A DNA stretch of 45,871 nt from SIG440 sp045648175 (GTDB lineage Bacteria > Bacillota > Clostridia > Monoglobales > Monoglobaceae): positions 1 through 45,871 of the forward strand of contig JAZRNN010000077.1 of assembly GCA_045648175.1 (NCBI GenBank), read 5' to 3'. This document shows, in pieces, positions 6,481-13,907 of this stretch. A model generated the notes under the pieces. That model was not told the origin of the DNA and ran no database searches. It worked only from the letters and a program-made list of their open reading frames with translations. The stretch's first letter is position 1, and each line of letters begins with the position of its first letter. The position numbers were made by a program, and so were the translations under genes.

Positions 6481-6512
6481 AAATACAAAATTACTCAAAG
6501 GAGTCTTTCAAG

Positions 6513-7010
6513 ATGAAAACAAACACTCAAAAATTTGTTACAGCTTCGATGCTTGCTGCACTTTGCTGTGTAGCAACGATGATAATCAAAATACCCTCAC
6601 CGCTAAAAGGTTACTTAAATCTTGGTGATTGCGTTGTACTACTTTCAGGTTGGCTTTTATCATCTACATATGGATTTTTTGCTGCTGCTATCGGTTCTGC
6701 TCTTGCCGATGTATTCTCAGGCTATGTTACATATGCTCCTGCAACCTTTATAATAAAAGGCATTATGGCAATCATTGCTTATTTTTGCTTTAAAGGAATG
6801 CACAACAAGCTTGGAAACACTGCTTCAAGAATTATTGGCGGAACTTTGGCAGAGATTGAAATGATTTTGGGATACTTTATATTTGAAGGATTTATGTATG
6901 GATTTGCACCATCTGTTGTAAATATTCCTGCAAATGGAGTGCAGGGTATAGCCGGTTTAATCATAGGATTAATTCTTGTTAAAATTTTTGAAAGAACAAA
7001 GATGTTTTAA
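6513..7010 (+). CDS. ECF transporter substrate-binding (S) component
   Basis: A 165-residue protein with about six hydrophobic segments, the size and layout of ECF S components, which bind a vitamin or related micronutrient in the membrane and dock onto a shared EcfAAT module. Diagnostic features are the N-terminal AALCCVATMIIKIPSP, NLGDCVVLLSGWLLSSTYGF, GSALADVFSGYVTYAPATFI and KGIMAIIAYFCF, as in the ECF-ribofla_trS family (PF07155). The substrate cannot be decided from sequence alone; HmpT-like (hydroxymethylpyrimidine/pyridoxine) relatives look similar. No EcfA or EcfT gene is nearby, so it would use energising subunits encoded elsewhere. Confidence 0.85.
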   Translation: MKTNTQKFVTASMLAALCCVATMIIKIPSPLKGYLNLGDCVVLLSGWLLSSTYGFFAAAIGSALADVFSGYVTYAPATFIIKGIMAIIAYFCFKGMHNKLGNTASRIIGGTLAEIEMILGYFIFEGFMYGFAPSVVNIPANGVQGIAGLIIGLILVKIFERTKMF

Positions 7011-7062
7011 TTGAAATTATGTTCGCAAATTTTCTCAAATCACTTGTATTGAAAACTTTGAA

Positions 7063-7094
7063 AAAATCCATCCGTCTAGCGGATGGATTTTTTT
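7063..7094. terminator. Bidirectional terminator between ECF gene and aldolase operon
   Basis: AAAATCCATCC (7063-7073) / GGATGGATTTT (7081-7091), 11-bp stem, 7-base loop, T-run on the plus strand. It serves the converging ECF gene and the amino-sugar operon. Confidence 0.85.
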
Positions 7095-8391
7095 ACTGAA
7101 TTGCATATATGTAGTCGTTTATCAAATCTTTAATTTTATCCTTGATAAGCCATTCGGCAGATAATGTCAGGTCTTTGTCGTTTCTAAGATGCTGATACTG
7201 TAAGGGCATATACTGACTTACAAGTGTAAGCGGTACTTTAGCACTATTGATGTTATTAACCAAAATGCTAACCGCTTCATCAACACGTGGGTCGGACATA
7301 TAATATCTGCATCTGTCTGAATAACTGAAGGTCATTGAAAGTGAAATATCTGTCCTTGTGCCGTGATAGTGCTTTTCCCAGTTAGAAGGATTATCAAGCA
7401 TAATATTTTCAACAACGCTTCTTATGTTTGAAAGTCTTACATAAGGCTTTGTTTTGTAAAGTTCTTTTTCAATGAGTTCCAATGCGTATATTGCTTCGCG
7501 GTATGCAAATGTGAGAGCAGGTCCGACTTTTAAAATTCCAACGCCGTCTCTGACCATATTATGCAAACATTCTTTTGTCTGATAGTCAGTTGAGTGACCT
7601 TCAAAAACTAAGCCGTCATAGTTTTTAAGTTCATTGACGATATTCTGAGCCTTTTCAGGATTATATTCGCATACAGAATCATCTGCAAATTCTACACCAG
7701 GCTGAATAACAACCGCAATTATATCATCAAGAGAAAGACCGTTTTCTGCGTAAACTTCTTCAAATGTTTTTACAGTTCTTACAAAGTCTTCTGTTTTTGT
7801 AACGCTGACGCTGTCTTCATTTTCTTCAGCACCACCGGGTATCGGAACTTCACTGCCGATTATAAAAACAGGTTCCTGTGCATCAGGGTTTTGCTTTTTA
7901 TAATTTATAAAACTTTTCTTTGCCTGTTTATATAAATCCGCACTTCTCTCGGCAATAACTTTATCCGAAAGAGGCTCGTTCATGCTGTCACTTGAAAGAC
8001 GCATACTTGTGTCAATATGGATTTTAGTGTATCCAGCCATAATGTATCCGTCAATAAGCTGACGTGAATATTCCATAGCAGTGTCGGGGTCTTCTTTTTG
8101 CCAAACAAGAGGACCAAGATGGTCTCCGCCAAGTATGATTCTGTTTTTATCAAAGTCAACCTTTTCGGCAATTTCAAAAACCATATTTTTATAATCTTCA
8201 GGCTTCATACCTGTGTATCCACCAAACTGATTAACTTGATTTGCAGTAGCCTCAATTACCGCAAATGTATCAAGTTCTTTTGCCTTTTCAAAAACAGCTT
8301 CAATAACCCATTTATTTGCGGTGCAGGCAGAGTAACATCCTGCATGAATACCCGCTTTTTGATTTTTAACAATATCTTTTAAATAATTCAC
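7093..8391 (-). CDS. kbaZ: Tagatose-bisphosphate aldolase, non-catalytic subunit (GatZ/KbaZ-like)
   Basis: A 432-residue protein of the size and sequence of GatZ/KbaZ, the subunit that stabilises and activates the class II aldolase KbaY/GatY, which splits tagatose 1,6-bisphosphate into glyceraldehyde-3-phosphate and dihydroxyacetone phosphate. Typical patterns are AGCYSACTANKWVIEAVFEK, EATANQVNQFGGYTGM, RIILGGDHLGPLVWQ, IHIDTSMRLSSD, VFIIGSEVPIPGGAEE, VFEGHSTDYQ and LKVGPALTFAYREA. The start is a GTG with an AGGAG site 9 bases upstream. It is the last gene of the four-gene operon, 24 bp behind the catalytic subunit. The symbol is assigned by family, not by proven substrate. Confidence 0.88.
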   Translation of the reverse strand: MNYLKDIVKNQKAGIHAGCYSACTANKWVIEAVFEKAKELDTFAVIEATANQVNQFGGYTGMKPEDYKNMVFEIAEKVDFDKNRIILGGDHLGPLVWQKEDPDTAMEYSRQLIDGYIMAGYTKIHIDTSMRLSSDSMNEPLSDKVIAERSADLYKQAKKSFINYKKQNPDAQEPVFIIGSEVPIPGGAEENEDSVSVTKTEDFVRTVKTFEEVYAENGLSLDDIIAVVIQPGVEFADDSVCEYNPEKAQNIVNELKNYDGLVFEGHSTDYQTKECLHNMVRDGVGILKVGPALTFAYREAIYALELIEKELYKTKPYVRLSNIRSVVENIMLDNPSNWEKHYHGTRTDISLSMTFSYSDRCRYYMSDPRVDEAVSILVNNINSAKVPLTLVSQYMPLQYQHLRNDKDLTLSAEWLIKDKIKDLINDYIYAIQ

Positions 8392-8415
8392 CTTAAATTT
8401 CTCCTAAATTCTCAT

Positions 8416-9267
8416 TTATTTGCCCATACAAATCCTTATTCTGTGACGAACAAGTGCAATAACCGCATCTCTACCCAAAGCACCATATTTTTTGGGGTCA
8501 TAAACAGAAGAATCTCTCCCGATACACGCCTTAACTGCATCAGAATACGCAACACGGAGTTCGGTAGCAAAGTTCACCTTACAAATACCAAGTGAGATTG
8601 CCTTAATTATATCTTCATCAGGTATGCCTGATGAGCCGTGCAACACCAATGGTATAGAAACTTTATCACGAATCTGTGTAAGCCTGTCAAACCTGAGTTC
8701 GGGCTTGCCTTTATAAAAGCCGTGTGCTGTACCAATTGCAACTGCAAGAGAGTCAAGCCCTGATTCTTCAACAAAACGTATTGCTTCAATTGGGTCAGTG
8801 CAGGTATCTTCGCCCTCGTTCACCTCAACATCGTCTTCTTTGCCACCAAGCTTACCTAGTTCTGCTTCAACCGTAGGACAAACCGGGTATTCTTTTGCCA
8901 TCTCAACAACTTTTTTAGTAAGTTCAATATTTTCATTAAGCGGAAGTTTTGAGCCATCTATCATAAGCGATGTATAGCCGTCTTTTGCTGCTTGTTCACA
9001 AAGTTCAAAACTGCTTCCGTGGTCAAGATGAATAGCGACGGGAACAAAAGTTTTCTCGGCAACAGCTTTTGCCATTGCAAAGTATAAAGACGTGTCGGCA
9101 TAACGAAGGGTGGAGGGTGTTGTCTGCAGAATTACAGGGGCATTTTCAGCCTCTGCTGCAGCAACAACCGCCTGTACCATTTCCATATTCTCAACATTGA
9201 ATGCACCAACTGCATAATGATTTTTCTGAGCATCAAGAAGAAGCTCTTTTGAACGAACTAATGGCAT
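8416..9267 (-). CDS. kbaY: Class II ketose-bisphosphate (tagatose-bisphosphate) aldolase, catalytic subunit
   Basis: A 283-residue class II, zinc-dependent aldolase. Metal and catalytic motifs are present: VAIHLDHGSSFELCEQA, SLMIDGSKLPLNENIEL, VEAELGKLGG with the following acidic loop, GTAHGFYKG, and LVLHGSSGIPDEDI, then KVNFATELR. The presence of a GatZ/KbaZ subunit downstream and an AgaS-like protein upstream points to tagatose-1,6-bisphosphate rather than fructose-1,6-bisphosphate as substrate. Start ATG with GGAG. The adjacent operon genes begin 17-24 bases away. It connects amino-sugar breakdown with glycolysis in the cytoplasm. Confidence 0.9.
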   Translation of the reverse strand: MPLVRSKELLLDAQKNHYAVGAFNVENMEMVQAVVAAAEAENAPVILQTTPSTLRYADTSLYFAMAKAVAEKTFVPVAIHLDHGSSFELCEQAAKDGYTSLMIDGSKLPLNENIELTKKVVEMAKEYPVCPTVEAELGKLGGKEDDVEVNEGEDTCTDPIEAIRFVEESGLDSLAVAIGTAHGFYKGKPELRFDRLTQIRDKVSIPLVLHGSSGIPDEDIIKAISLGICKVNFATELRVAYSDAVKACIGRDSSVYDPKKYGALGRDAVIALVRHRIRICMGK

Positions 9268-9284
9268 AATTCGTTTTCTCCTTT

Positions 9285-10325
9285 TTATTTAAGAATAATA
9301 AATGCATCCAAACCTTTGGGAGCATCAGGATTGCCACCCATATTAACAGACTTAATTAAAGATGTCATCTGTGAAAGATAAATAAAGGGGATGCCCCATG
9401 CTGCAAAGTTGTCAATTCCGTCTATCTGGATATGCGCTGTTGCACCGTAGATGTTGTCCTTATGCTTTGATACAACAACAACAGGTCCGCCGTGAGACAT
9501 AACGTCTGCCACCATATCCTTCTGCAATTCATCTTCGGCAGGGTTAATAAGCATAATTGTCAATGACTTTTCACCACTGATAACGATTGGGCCGTGTCTG
9601 TAGTCAAGCATCGGGAAGTATCTTCCTGTAAGCATTGTGATTTCGGTAAATGCAAGTGCGCCTTCTTCAGCAATTCCGCGAACGGGACCATCTGCAAGAA
9701 CAGTAACATCTGTCCAGTCAAGTGCTGCAATCTTTTCAAGAGTTTCTCTGTTGTCAGCCTGGAATTTCTCGTTTGTTTCACAAGCAACCTTTACAGATTC
9801 TCTTAAAGCTTCATCATTGTTGTAGTATGATGCAAGAAGAAGAATTGATGTATAAAGGTTGGTAACTGTACGTGTCTGACAAACACTGTTGTCATAGCAC
9901 CAGTCAAGTGTCATATTAAGCTGAGCCATAGGCATAATATCGTTGTTATCCTTCATTGAAATAGAAATAACATCACAACCAAGAGTTTCTTTAATGTGCT
10001 TAATTGCCTTAACCATTTCAGATGTCTTGCCTGAACGTGAAATTGTTACAACGATACTGTCTTTAACTGTTTCTTTCCAGAAATCAGGGTCAACTATGTA
10101 TTCGCCTGCAGCGATAGCAGAGGCAGAGGTGTTCTCAAATGAACTGAAAAGCAAACTTGCGCTCTTTGAAAGCATAAAGCTTGAGCCACAGCCAAAGAAT
10201 GTGAATTTGCGGTTAGTGTTAGCTTTGAAGAAAGCTTTTACATCTTCGGCTCTGTCGCAAAAATATGCATAAGTCTTCTTTAATGAATTTGGGGTATCAA
10301 GAATTTCTTTTTCTGTTAAAAACAT
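9285..10325 (-). CDS. agaS: SIS-domain sugar-phosphate deaminase/isomerase, AgaS-like
   Basis: A 346-residue protein with two SIS domains. The first shows KFTFFGCGSSFMLSKSASLL and VVTISRSGKTSEMVKAIKHI; the second begins around DVTVLADGPVRGIAEEGALA, with EITMLTGRYFPMLDYRHGP. AgaS proteins convert galactosamine-6-phosphate (or a related amino-sugar phosphate) to tagatose-6-phosphate with release of ammonia. Location between a BadF-type amino-sugar kinase and tagatose-bisphosphate aldolase supports that role. The alternative is a GlmS-like fructosamine-6-phosphate deaminase. ATG start with GGAG; 13 bases after the kinase stop. Confidence 0.82.
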   Translation of the reverse strand: MFLTEKEILDTPNSLKKTYAYFCDRAEDVKAFFKANTNRKFTFFGCGSSFMLSKSASLLFSSFENTSASAIAAGEYIVDPDFWKETVKDSIVVTISRSGKTSEMVKAIKHIKETLGCDVISISMKDNNDIMPMAQLNMTLDWCYDNSVCQTRTVTNLYTSILLLASYYNNDEALRESVKVACETNEKFQADNRETLEKIAALDWTDVTVLADGPVRGIAEEGALAFTEITMLTGRYFPMLDYRHGPIVISGEKSLTIMLINPAEDELQKDMVADVMSHGGPVVVVSKHKDNIYGATAHIQIDGIDNFAAWGIPFIYLSQMTSLIKSVNMGGNPDAPKGLDAFIILK

Positions 10326-10338
10326 TTTTAATTTCTCC

Positions 10339-11259
10339 TTATTTAAAAATTTTTATACTGAGTAACAGTGCACCTTCAACCGCTGTGTGTTTCGGCGTTG
10401 TAAGGGTACAATTAATTTTTTCAAAACATTCTTTAAGAGGTGTTAAAATCAAATCACCCGATTTAAACAAGCCTCCGTAATACGAAACAGGAACATTTTT
10501 ATTTTCCCATCCCAATTGTTTGATGATTGCACTTGCAGATTCTGCAAGACACTCGGCAGCATCTGCATAAAGTTTCTTTGCTTCTGCATCACCCGCTAAA
10601 GCAGCTTTTTCTGCAAAAATCTGAAAAGATGCAACTTTATCCCTGTAGGGGGCATAAGCTTGTTCAACTACGTCAATAAAATCGAAATCATTTTTAATGT
10701 CAAGCTCTTTTTTAACTATTTCATAAAGAGCACTTTTAGGTTTTCTGCCGTCTGCCTCTTTTGCAAAAAGTGACATTGTCTGCTTACCAACCCAATAGCA
10801 AGAGCCTTCATCACTGAAAAATTCACTCCAGCCGTTTGAACGTGCTTCACGATTGTTATCATCCATGCCATATGCAATAGCGCCTGTTCCTGCAACAAGA
10901 TGTACGCCCTCGGCACATTCAAGCGAGCCTGCCCATCCAACAACAACATCATTAACTATGTAAACAGGCAGGGGCGAAAGTTCTGATTTCAGCCTTTCGG
11001 TTATCTCACTGTCTGCATCGGGGGCTTCACCATAACATGGGAGACCAATGCAACAACCTATACATTCATCGATGCTGATGTTTACACTCCGGATAATTTC
11101 TTTCACGCCATCAACAAGAAGCTTAATAAGATTGTCTATGCCGATGGATTTATGCGAACAACCCGATTTTTCAATGATATTTATAGGTGTTCCGTCGTCT
11201 TTTCCTATAACAAAGGCCGTTTTTGTTCCACCGCCGTCAATTCCTATATAATATTTCAA
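10339..11259 (-). CDS. N-acetylhexosamine kinase-like protein (BadF/BadG/BcrA/BcrD ATPase family)
   Basis: A cytoplasmic ASKHA-fold kinase of about 306 residues. The N-terminal phosphate-binding strand IGIDGGGTKTAFVIG, the adenosine motif VAGTGAIAYGMDD, and GWSEFFSDEGSCYWVGKQTM identify the N-acetylglucosamine kinase branch of PF01869. It would phosphorylate an amino sugar taken up unphosphorylated, feeding the AgaS and aldolase steps. The start is most likely the TTG at 11259, because the sequence GGGAGGTGATAC lies directly upstream of it; the ATG at 11274 overlaps that ribosome binding site. It is the first gene of the operon, behind a good minus-strand promoter. Confidence 0.85.
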   Translation of the reverse strand: MKYYIGIDGGGTKTAFVIGKDDGTPINIIEKSGCSHKSIGIDNLIKLLVDGVKEIIRSVNISIDECIGCCIGLPCYGEAPDADSEITERLKSELSPLPVYIVNDVVVGWAGSLECAEGVHLVAGTGAIAYGMDDNNREARSNGWSEFFSDEGSCYWVGKQTMSLFAKEADGRKPKSALYEIVKKELDIKNDFDFIDVVEQAYAPYRDKVASFQIFAEKAALAGDAEAKKLYADAAECLAESASAIIKQLGWENKNVPVSYYGGLFKSGDLILTPLKECFEKINCTLTTPKHTAVEGALLLSIKIFK

Positions 11260-11285
11260 AGTATCACCTCCCATGCTTTATTTTT

Positions 11286-11314
11286 ATTATATAGGAAAAA
11301 TCTATATTATTCAA
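11286..11314 (-). promoter_or_regulatory. Promoter of the amino-sugar operon
   Basis: Reading the minus strand, TTGAAT (11314-11309), 17 bases, TATAAT (11291-11286). It lies 27 bases upstream of the TTG start of the kinase gene. Confidence 0.75.
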
Positions 11315-11395
11315 TAAAAATAAATTTTTTTGTCCACAAAGGAGGTTGCATCACTTAAAAAACAATACAATATATGTGATTGGTATCAATTTTGC

Positions 11396-11424
11396 TTGAA
11401 ATAGTTTTTTTTTTATGTTATAAT
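11396..11424 (+). promoter_or_regulatory. Promoter of the broken SLH gene
   Basis: TTGAAA (11396-11401), 17-base spacer, TATAAT (11419-11424) with extended TG at 11416-11417. Just upstream, ATTGGTATCAAT at about 11379-11390 is a short dyad (ATTG/CAAT arms) whose left half resembles NagR/HutC-type sites; it may be an operator of the GntR protein encoded downstream, but this is speculative. Confidence 0.65.
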
Positions 11425-11454
11425 GAAAAAAATGTTTAAAAAGGAGAAAAGAAA

Positions 11455-12551
11455 ATGAAGAAGATTACATTTCTTCTTATAGTTCTTGTTATGATGCTGT
11501 CTGTATCAACACAAGTTTTTGCTGAACGTGAGTATATTGGAGAAACAGTCGTTAAAGATAATATGCTCTTTATAAACGGGAATTCTATTTCGGCGACGCA
11601 GCTTCCCAATGAATTTGTTTATCTGCCTGTTGAACACCTTGAATATTACGGATTTGATGTTTTATACAACAACGATAACGGCTATAAAGAATATGTAATA
11701 AGACGAAACGGGTCAACTGATTTTGTTCCTGAATTTACATACAATGCAGAACGTTATAAAGATTATACAAAAGTTTATTCAACCGATGCAAAGGTCTACT
11801 TAGATTCGGATATCCCTGCAAATGTATTTGAACTTGAGAATAGAACAGTGGATACAAATTTGACTCAAAAATATATTAACGAAAATTCCAACGAATACAC
11901 AGGAACATTAAGAGATGTTACGCCTGATGATGCAAAGGTTATACCAACAACAAATTTGCTTAATACAGATGGAGCGAGTGATTGGGCGAAAGAAGACATT
12001 GAAAAGGCAGCGGCGTGCAATTTGTTGCCGTATGAATTGGCATCAAGGTACACAAGCAACATCACAAGAAAGGATTTCTGTGATTTGATTTATCGTCTTG
12101 TTGCCACAGAATTTTCTCCAAACAGTGATTCAAGGCAGGGCGAATGGTTTGCAATTGATAATATTATTTCTGAAAGACAACTTATAAATAAAATTAATTC
12201 TGTATCTTTTTCTGATTGTACCGATGATACAATTAAATTTTATCTGCCGCAGGTATTATAAACGGTATGGGAGACGGAACATTTGCAACGGATGCATCAA
12301 TTACCCGTGAGCAGGCGGCGGCAATACTTTGCAGGACTGCAGAGTTTTTAGGAAACAAAACAATGCCTACCGCGGTTCGACATTCATATGCCGATCAGAA
12401 TGATATTTCTGATTGGGCAGAATCTTCGGTTGCCTGTATGAATGTTATGGGAATTATGAAGGGTGTATCTGATACAGAATTCTCTCCAAAAGGAAACTAT
12501 ACCGTTGAACAGGCAATAGCTACAATGATAAGATTATATAATTTCCAATAA
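11455..12551 (+). pseudogene. Secreted S-layer-homology-domain protein, split by a frameshift
   Basis: The N-terminal frame (11455-12261) encodes a signal peptide (KKITFLLIVLVMMLSVSTQV, cleavage near VFA), a region like a copper-amine-oxidase-type N-terminal domain (NGNSISATQLPNEFVYLPVE), and a first SLH repeat (DWAKEDIEKAAACNLLPYEL, ITRKDFCDLIYRLV). The second frame, open to 12551, carries two more SLH repeats: AAGIINGMGDGTFATDASIT, then REQAAAILCRTAEF, and DWAESSVACMNVMGIMKGVS. The join would read FSDCTDDTIKF-LSAAGIING, so one base has been lost or must be skipped at the T-run 12238-12241. Intact, it would be a cell-wall-attached protein of about 365 residues. Sequencing error is an alternative to a true pseudogene. 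Confidence 0.8.
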
Positions 12552-12575
12552 AATATACTATAAGAGGTAACTAAA

Positions 12576-13289
12576 ATGGCAAATACGCCCCTTTACATAC
12601 AGATATACAAAAACATTCTTAACTCAATAAAAAACGGAGAATATAAAGAAAATACCGCATTACCGTCTGAAAGGGAGCTGTGCGACAGATACTTTGTAAG
12701 CCGTTCCACCATACGCCAGACAATGTCGCTTTTAAAAGAAGGTGATTTTGTCTATACTGTTCAGGGTAAAGGTACTTTTATAAAGCCACAGGTGTTTATT
12801 CAGCCGCTGACAAAGGCATATTCTTTTACCGATACTCTTAAAAATGATAATGTTATTATTCAGAATAGAATTATAGACTACGGCAAGGAAATTGCAGATT
12901 CGGCATTGTCAAGAATTACAGGCCATAACGAAAAGTCAGTTTTTCACAAGCTGACAAGACTGCGCTCTGCACAAGACTATCCTCTGATGCTGGAAACCAC
13001 ATATCTGCCAACTGCAAGATTTATCAGACTATCACTTGAAACAATCGAAAACGGTTCACTTTATGATTACCTTCGCAAAAACTATAATTTCAGGGCTGAT
13101 AAAATAAAAGAAACATTGAGACCGATAATGCCTCAGGCAAAAGAAAGAAAGCTTTTGCAGATTGCATCAAACGTTCCCTGTATTTTGCTTGAAAGATTCA
13201 GCTATGAGGACGATTTGCTGATAGAATATACCCGTTCAATAGTCAGGGGCGATAAGTATATTTTTCAGGCGAATTTATCAAATGAATAA
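12576..13289 (+). CDS. GntR-family transcriptional regulator, HutC subfamily
   Basis: A 237-residue repressor. Residues 1-70 are the winged helix: TPLYIQIYKNILNSIKNGEY, ALPSERELCDRYFVSRSTIR and VYTVQGKGTFI are canonical. Residues about 85-230 are the UTRA ligand-binding domain (FTDTLKND, VFHKLTRLRSAQDYPLMLET, GDKYIFQANLS). HutC/NagR-type members sense amino-sugar phosphates, and the divergent operon at 7093-11259 degrades such a sugar, so it is the likely regulator of that operon. It starts 24 bases behind the broken SLH gene, with which it probably shares a transcript. Confidence 0.88.
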   Translation: MANTPLYIQIYKNILNSIKNGEYKENTALPSERELCDRYFVSRSTIRQTMSLLKEGDFVYTVQGKGTFIKPQVFIQPLTKAYSFTDTLKNDNVIIQNRIIDYGKEIADSALSRITGHNEKSVFHKLTRLRSAQDYPLMLETTYLPTARFIRLSLETIENGSLYDYLRKNYNFRADKIKETLRPIMPQAKERKLLQIASNVPCILLERFSYEDDLLIEYTRSIVRGDKYIFQANLSNE

Positions 13290-13304
13290 TGTTTAAAATA
13301 ATGG

Positions 13305-13333
13305 TTGACATATCGTTATTCTTATGATATAAT
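13305..13333 (+). promoter_or_regulatory. Promoter of rpsO
   Basis: TTGACA (13305-13310), 17 bases, TATAAT (13328-13333) with extended TG at 13325-13326: a near-perfect sigma-A promoter, as expected for a ribosomal protein gene. Confidence 0.9.
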
Positions 13334-13339
13334 ACTAGC

Positions 13340-13432
13340 AGTTGTAAACCTATTGCTTAGTTTAAGGGCTGAAGATTCACCGCCTTATACCAAGCTTTAC
13401 GGGGATTAAAACTTTATGGAGGTGAAACCACA
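13340..13432 (+). promoter_or_regulatory. rpsO 5' leader, candidate S15 autoregulatory structure
   Basis: About 90 bases lie between the promoter and the S15 start. The segment contains GGGCTGAAGATTCACCGCC and the later AAGCTTTACGGGG, which could form helices with a nearby GGAGGTGAA ribosome binding site. S15 represses its own translation through leader structures in several bacteria, including Gram-positive ones. I infer the same here from position and length; I did not fold it. Confidence 0.4.
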
Positions 13433-13696
13433 ATGCTTAAGGAAAGAAAAGAAGAAATTATCAAGACTTATGCGGTACACGAAGGAGATACAGGTTCTCC
13501 CGAAGTACAGATTGCTCTTTTAACAGAAAGAATCAATCATCTTAACGAGCATCTTAAGACACATAAGAAAGACCATCACTCAAGACGCGGTCTTCTTAAG
13601 ATGGTCGGTGTTAGAAGAAGTTTTCTTAACTACCTTATGAAGAACGATATCGAAAGATACCGTGCTATTGTTGAGAAGCTTGGCTTGAGACACTAA
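13433..13696 (+). CDS. rpsO: 30S ribosomal protein S15
   Basis: An 87-residue protein of normal length. It contains the family signature region GDTGSPEVQIALLTERINHL, LNEHLKTHKKDHHSRRGLLK and VGVRRSFLNYLMKNDIERYR. S15 is a primary binder of 16S rRNA in the central domain of the small subunit. ATG with GGAGGTG 8 bases upstream. It is followed by pnp, the classic bacterial order. Confidence 0.99.
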   Translation: MLKERKEEIIKTYAVHEGDTGSPEVQIALLTERINHLNEHLKTHKKDHHSRRGLLKMVGVRRSFLNYLMKNDIERYRAIVEKLGLRH

Positions 13697-13705
13697 AATA
13701 CAAAC

Positions 13706-13741
13706 AATTAAGTCTTTGTTCTTAGGGGCAAAGACTTAATT
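13706..13741 (+). terminator. Hairpin behind rpsO
   Basis: A 13-bp perfect stem AATTAAGTCTTTG (13706-13718) / CAAAGACTTAATT (13729-13741) with a 10-base loop, then a weak T-rich tail. It may be a partial terminator or a processing hairpin between rpsO and pnp. Confidence 0.6.
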
Positions 13742-13907
13742 TCGTATTTCAGCAATTAATTAAAGCGGGATATTTCCCGCAAAATACAAAAAATATTATA
13801 AAATTTGAGAGTGTTTACGCATTTAGCAGTTATAAATATACTTTTTTGCCAAAAGTATACCTATAAGTGCTAAAAAGGTAGACCTCTTAAACTAAGGAGG
13901 AAAAATT
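13742..13907 (+). promoter_or_regulatory. pnp leader with two hairpins
   Basis: GCGGGA/TCCCGC (13765-13780, 4-base loop) and TATACTTTT/AAAAGTATA (13837-13859, 5-base loop) precede an AAGGAGG site. In other bacteria PNPase limits its own mRNA by acting on a leader hairpin cut by RNase III; a similar role is possible here but not shown. No clear promoter is seen. Confidence 0.45.

Noticed and set aside
6480..6513. Riboswitch in front of the ECF S-component gene
   Set aside because: The leader between promoter and start is only about 30 bases, too short for a known vitamin riboswitch.
12236..12245. Programmed -1 frameshift in the SLH gene
   Set aside because: The T-run is not a proper X-XXY-YYZ heptamer in the reading frame and no following stem or pseudoknot was noticed; kept as pseudogene or error.
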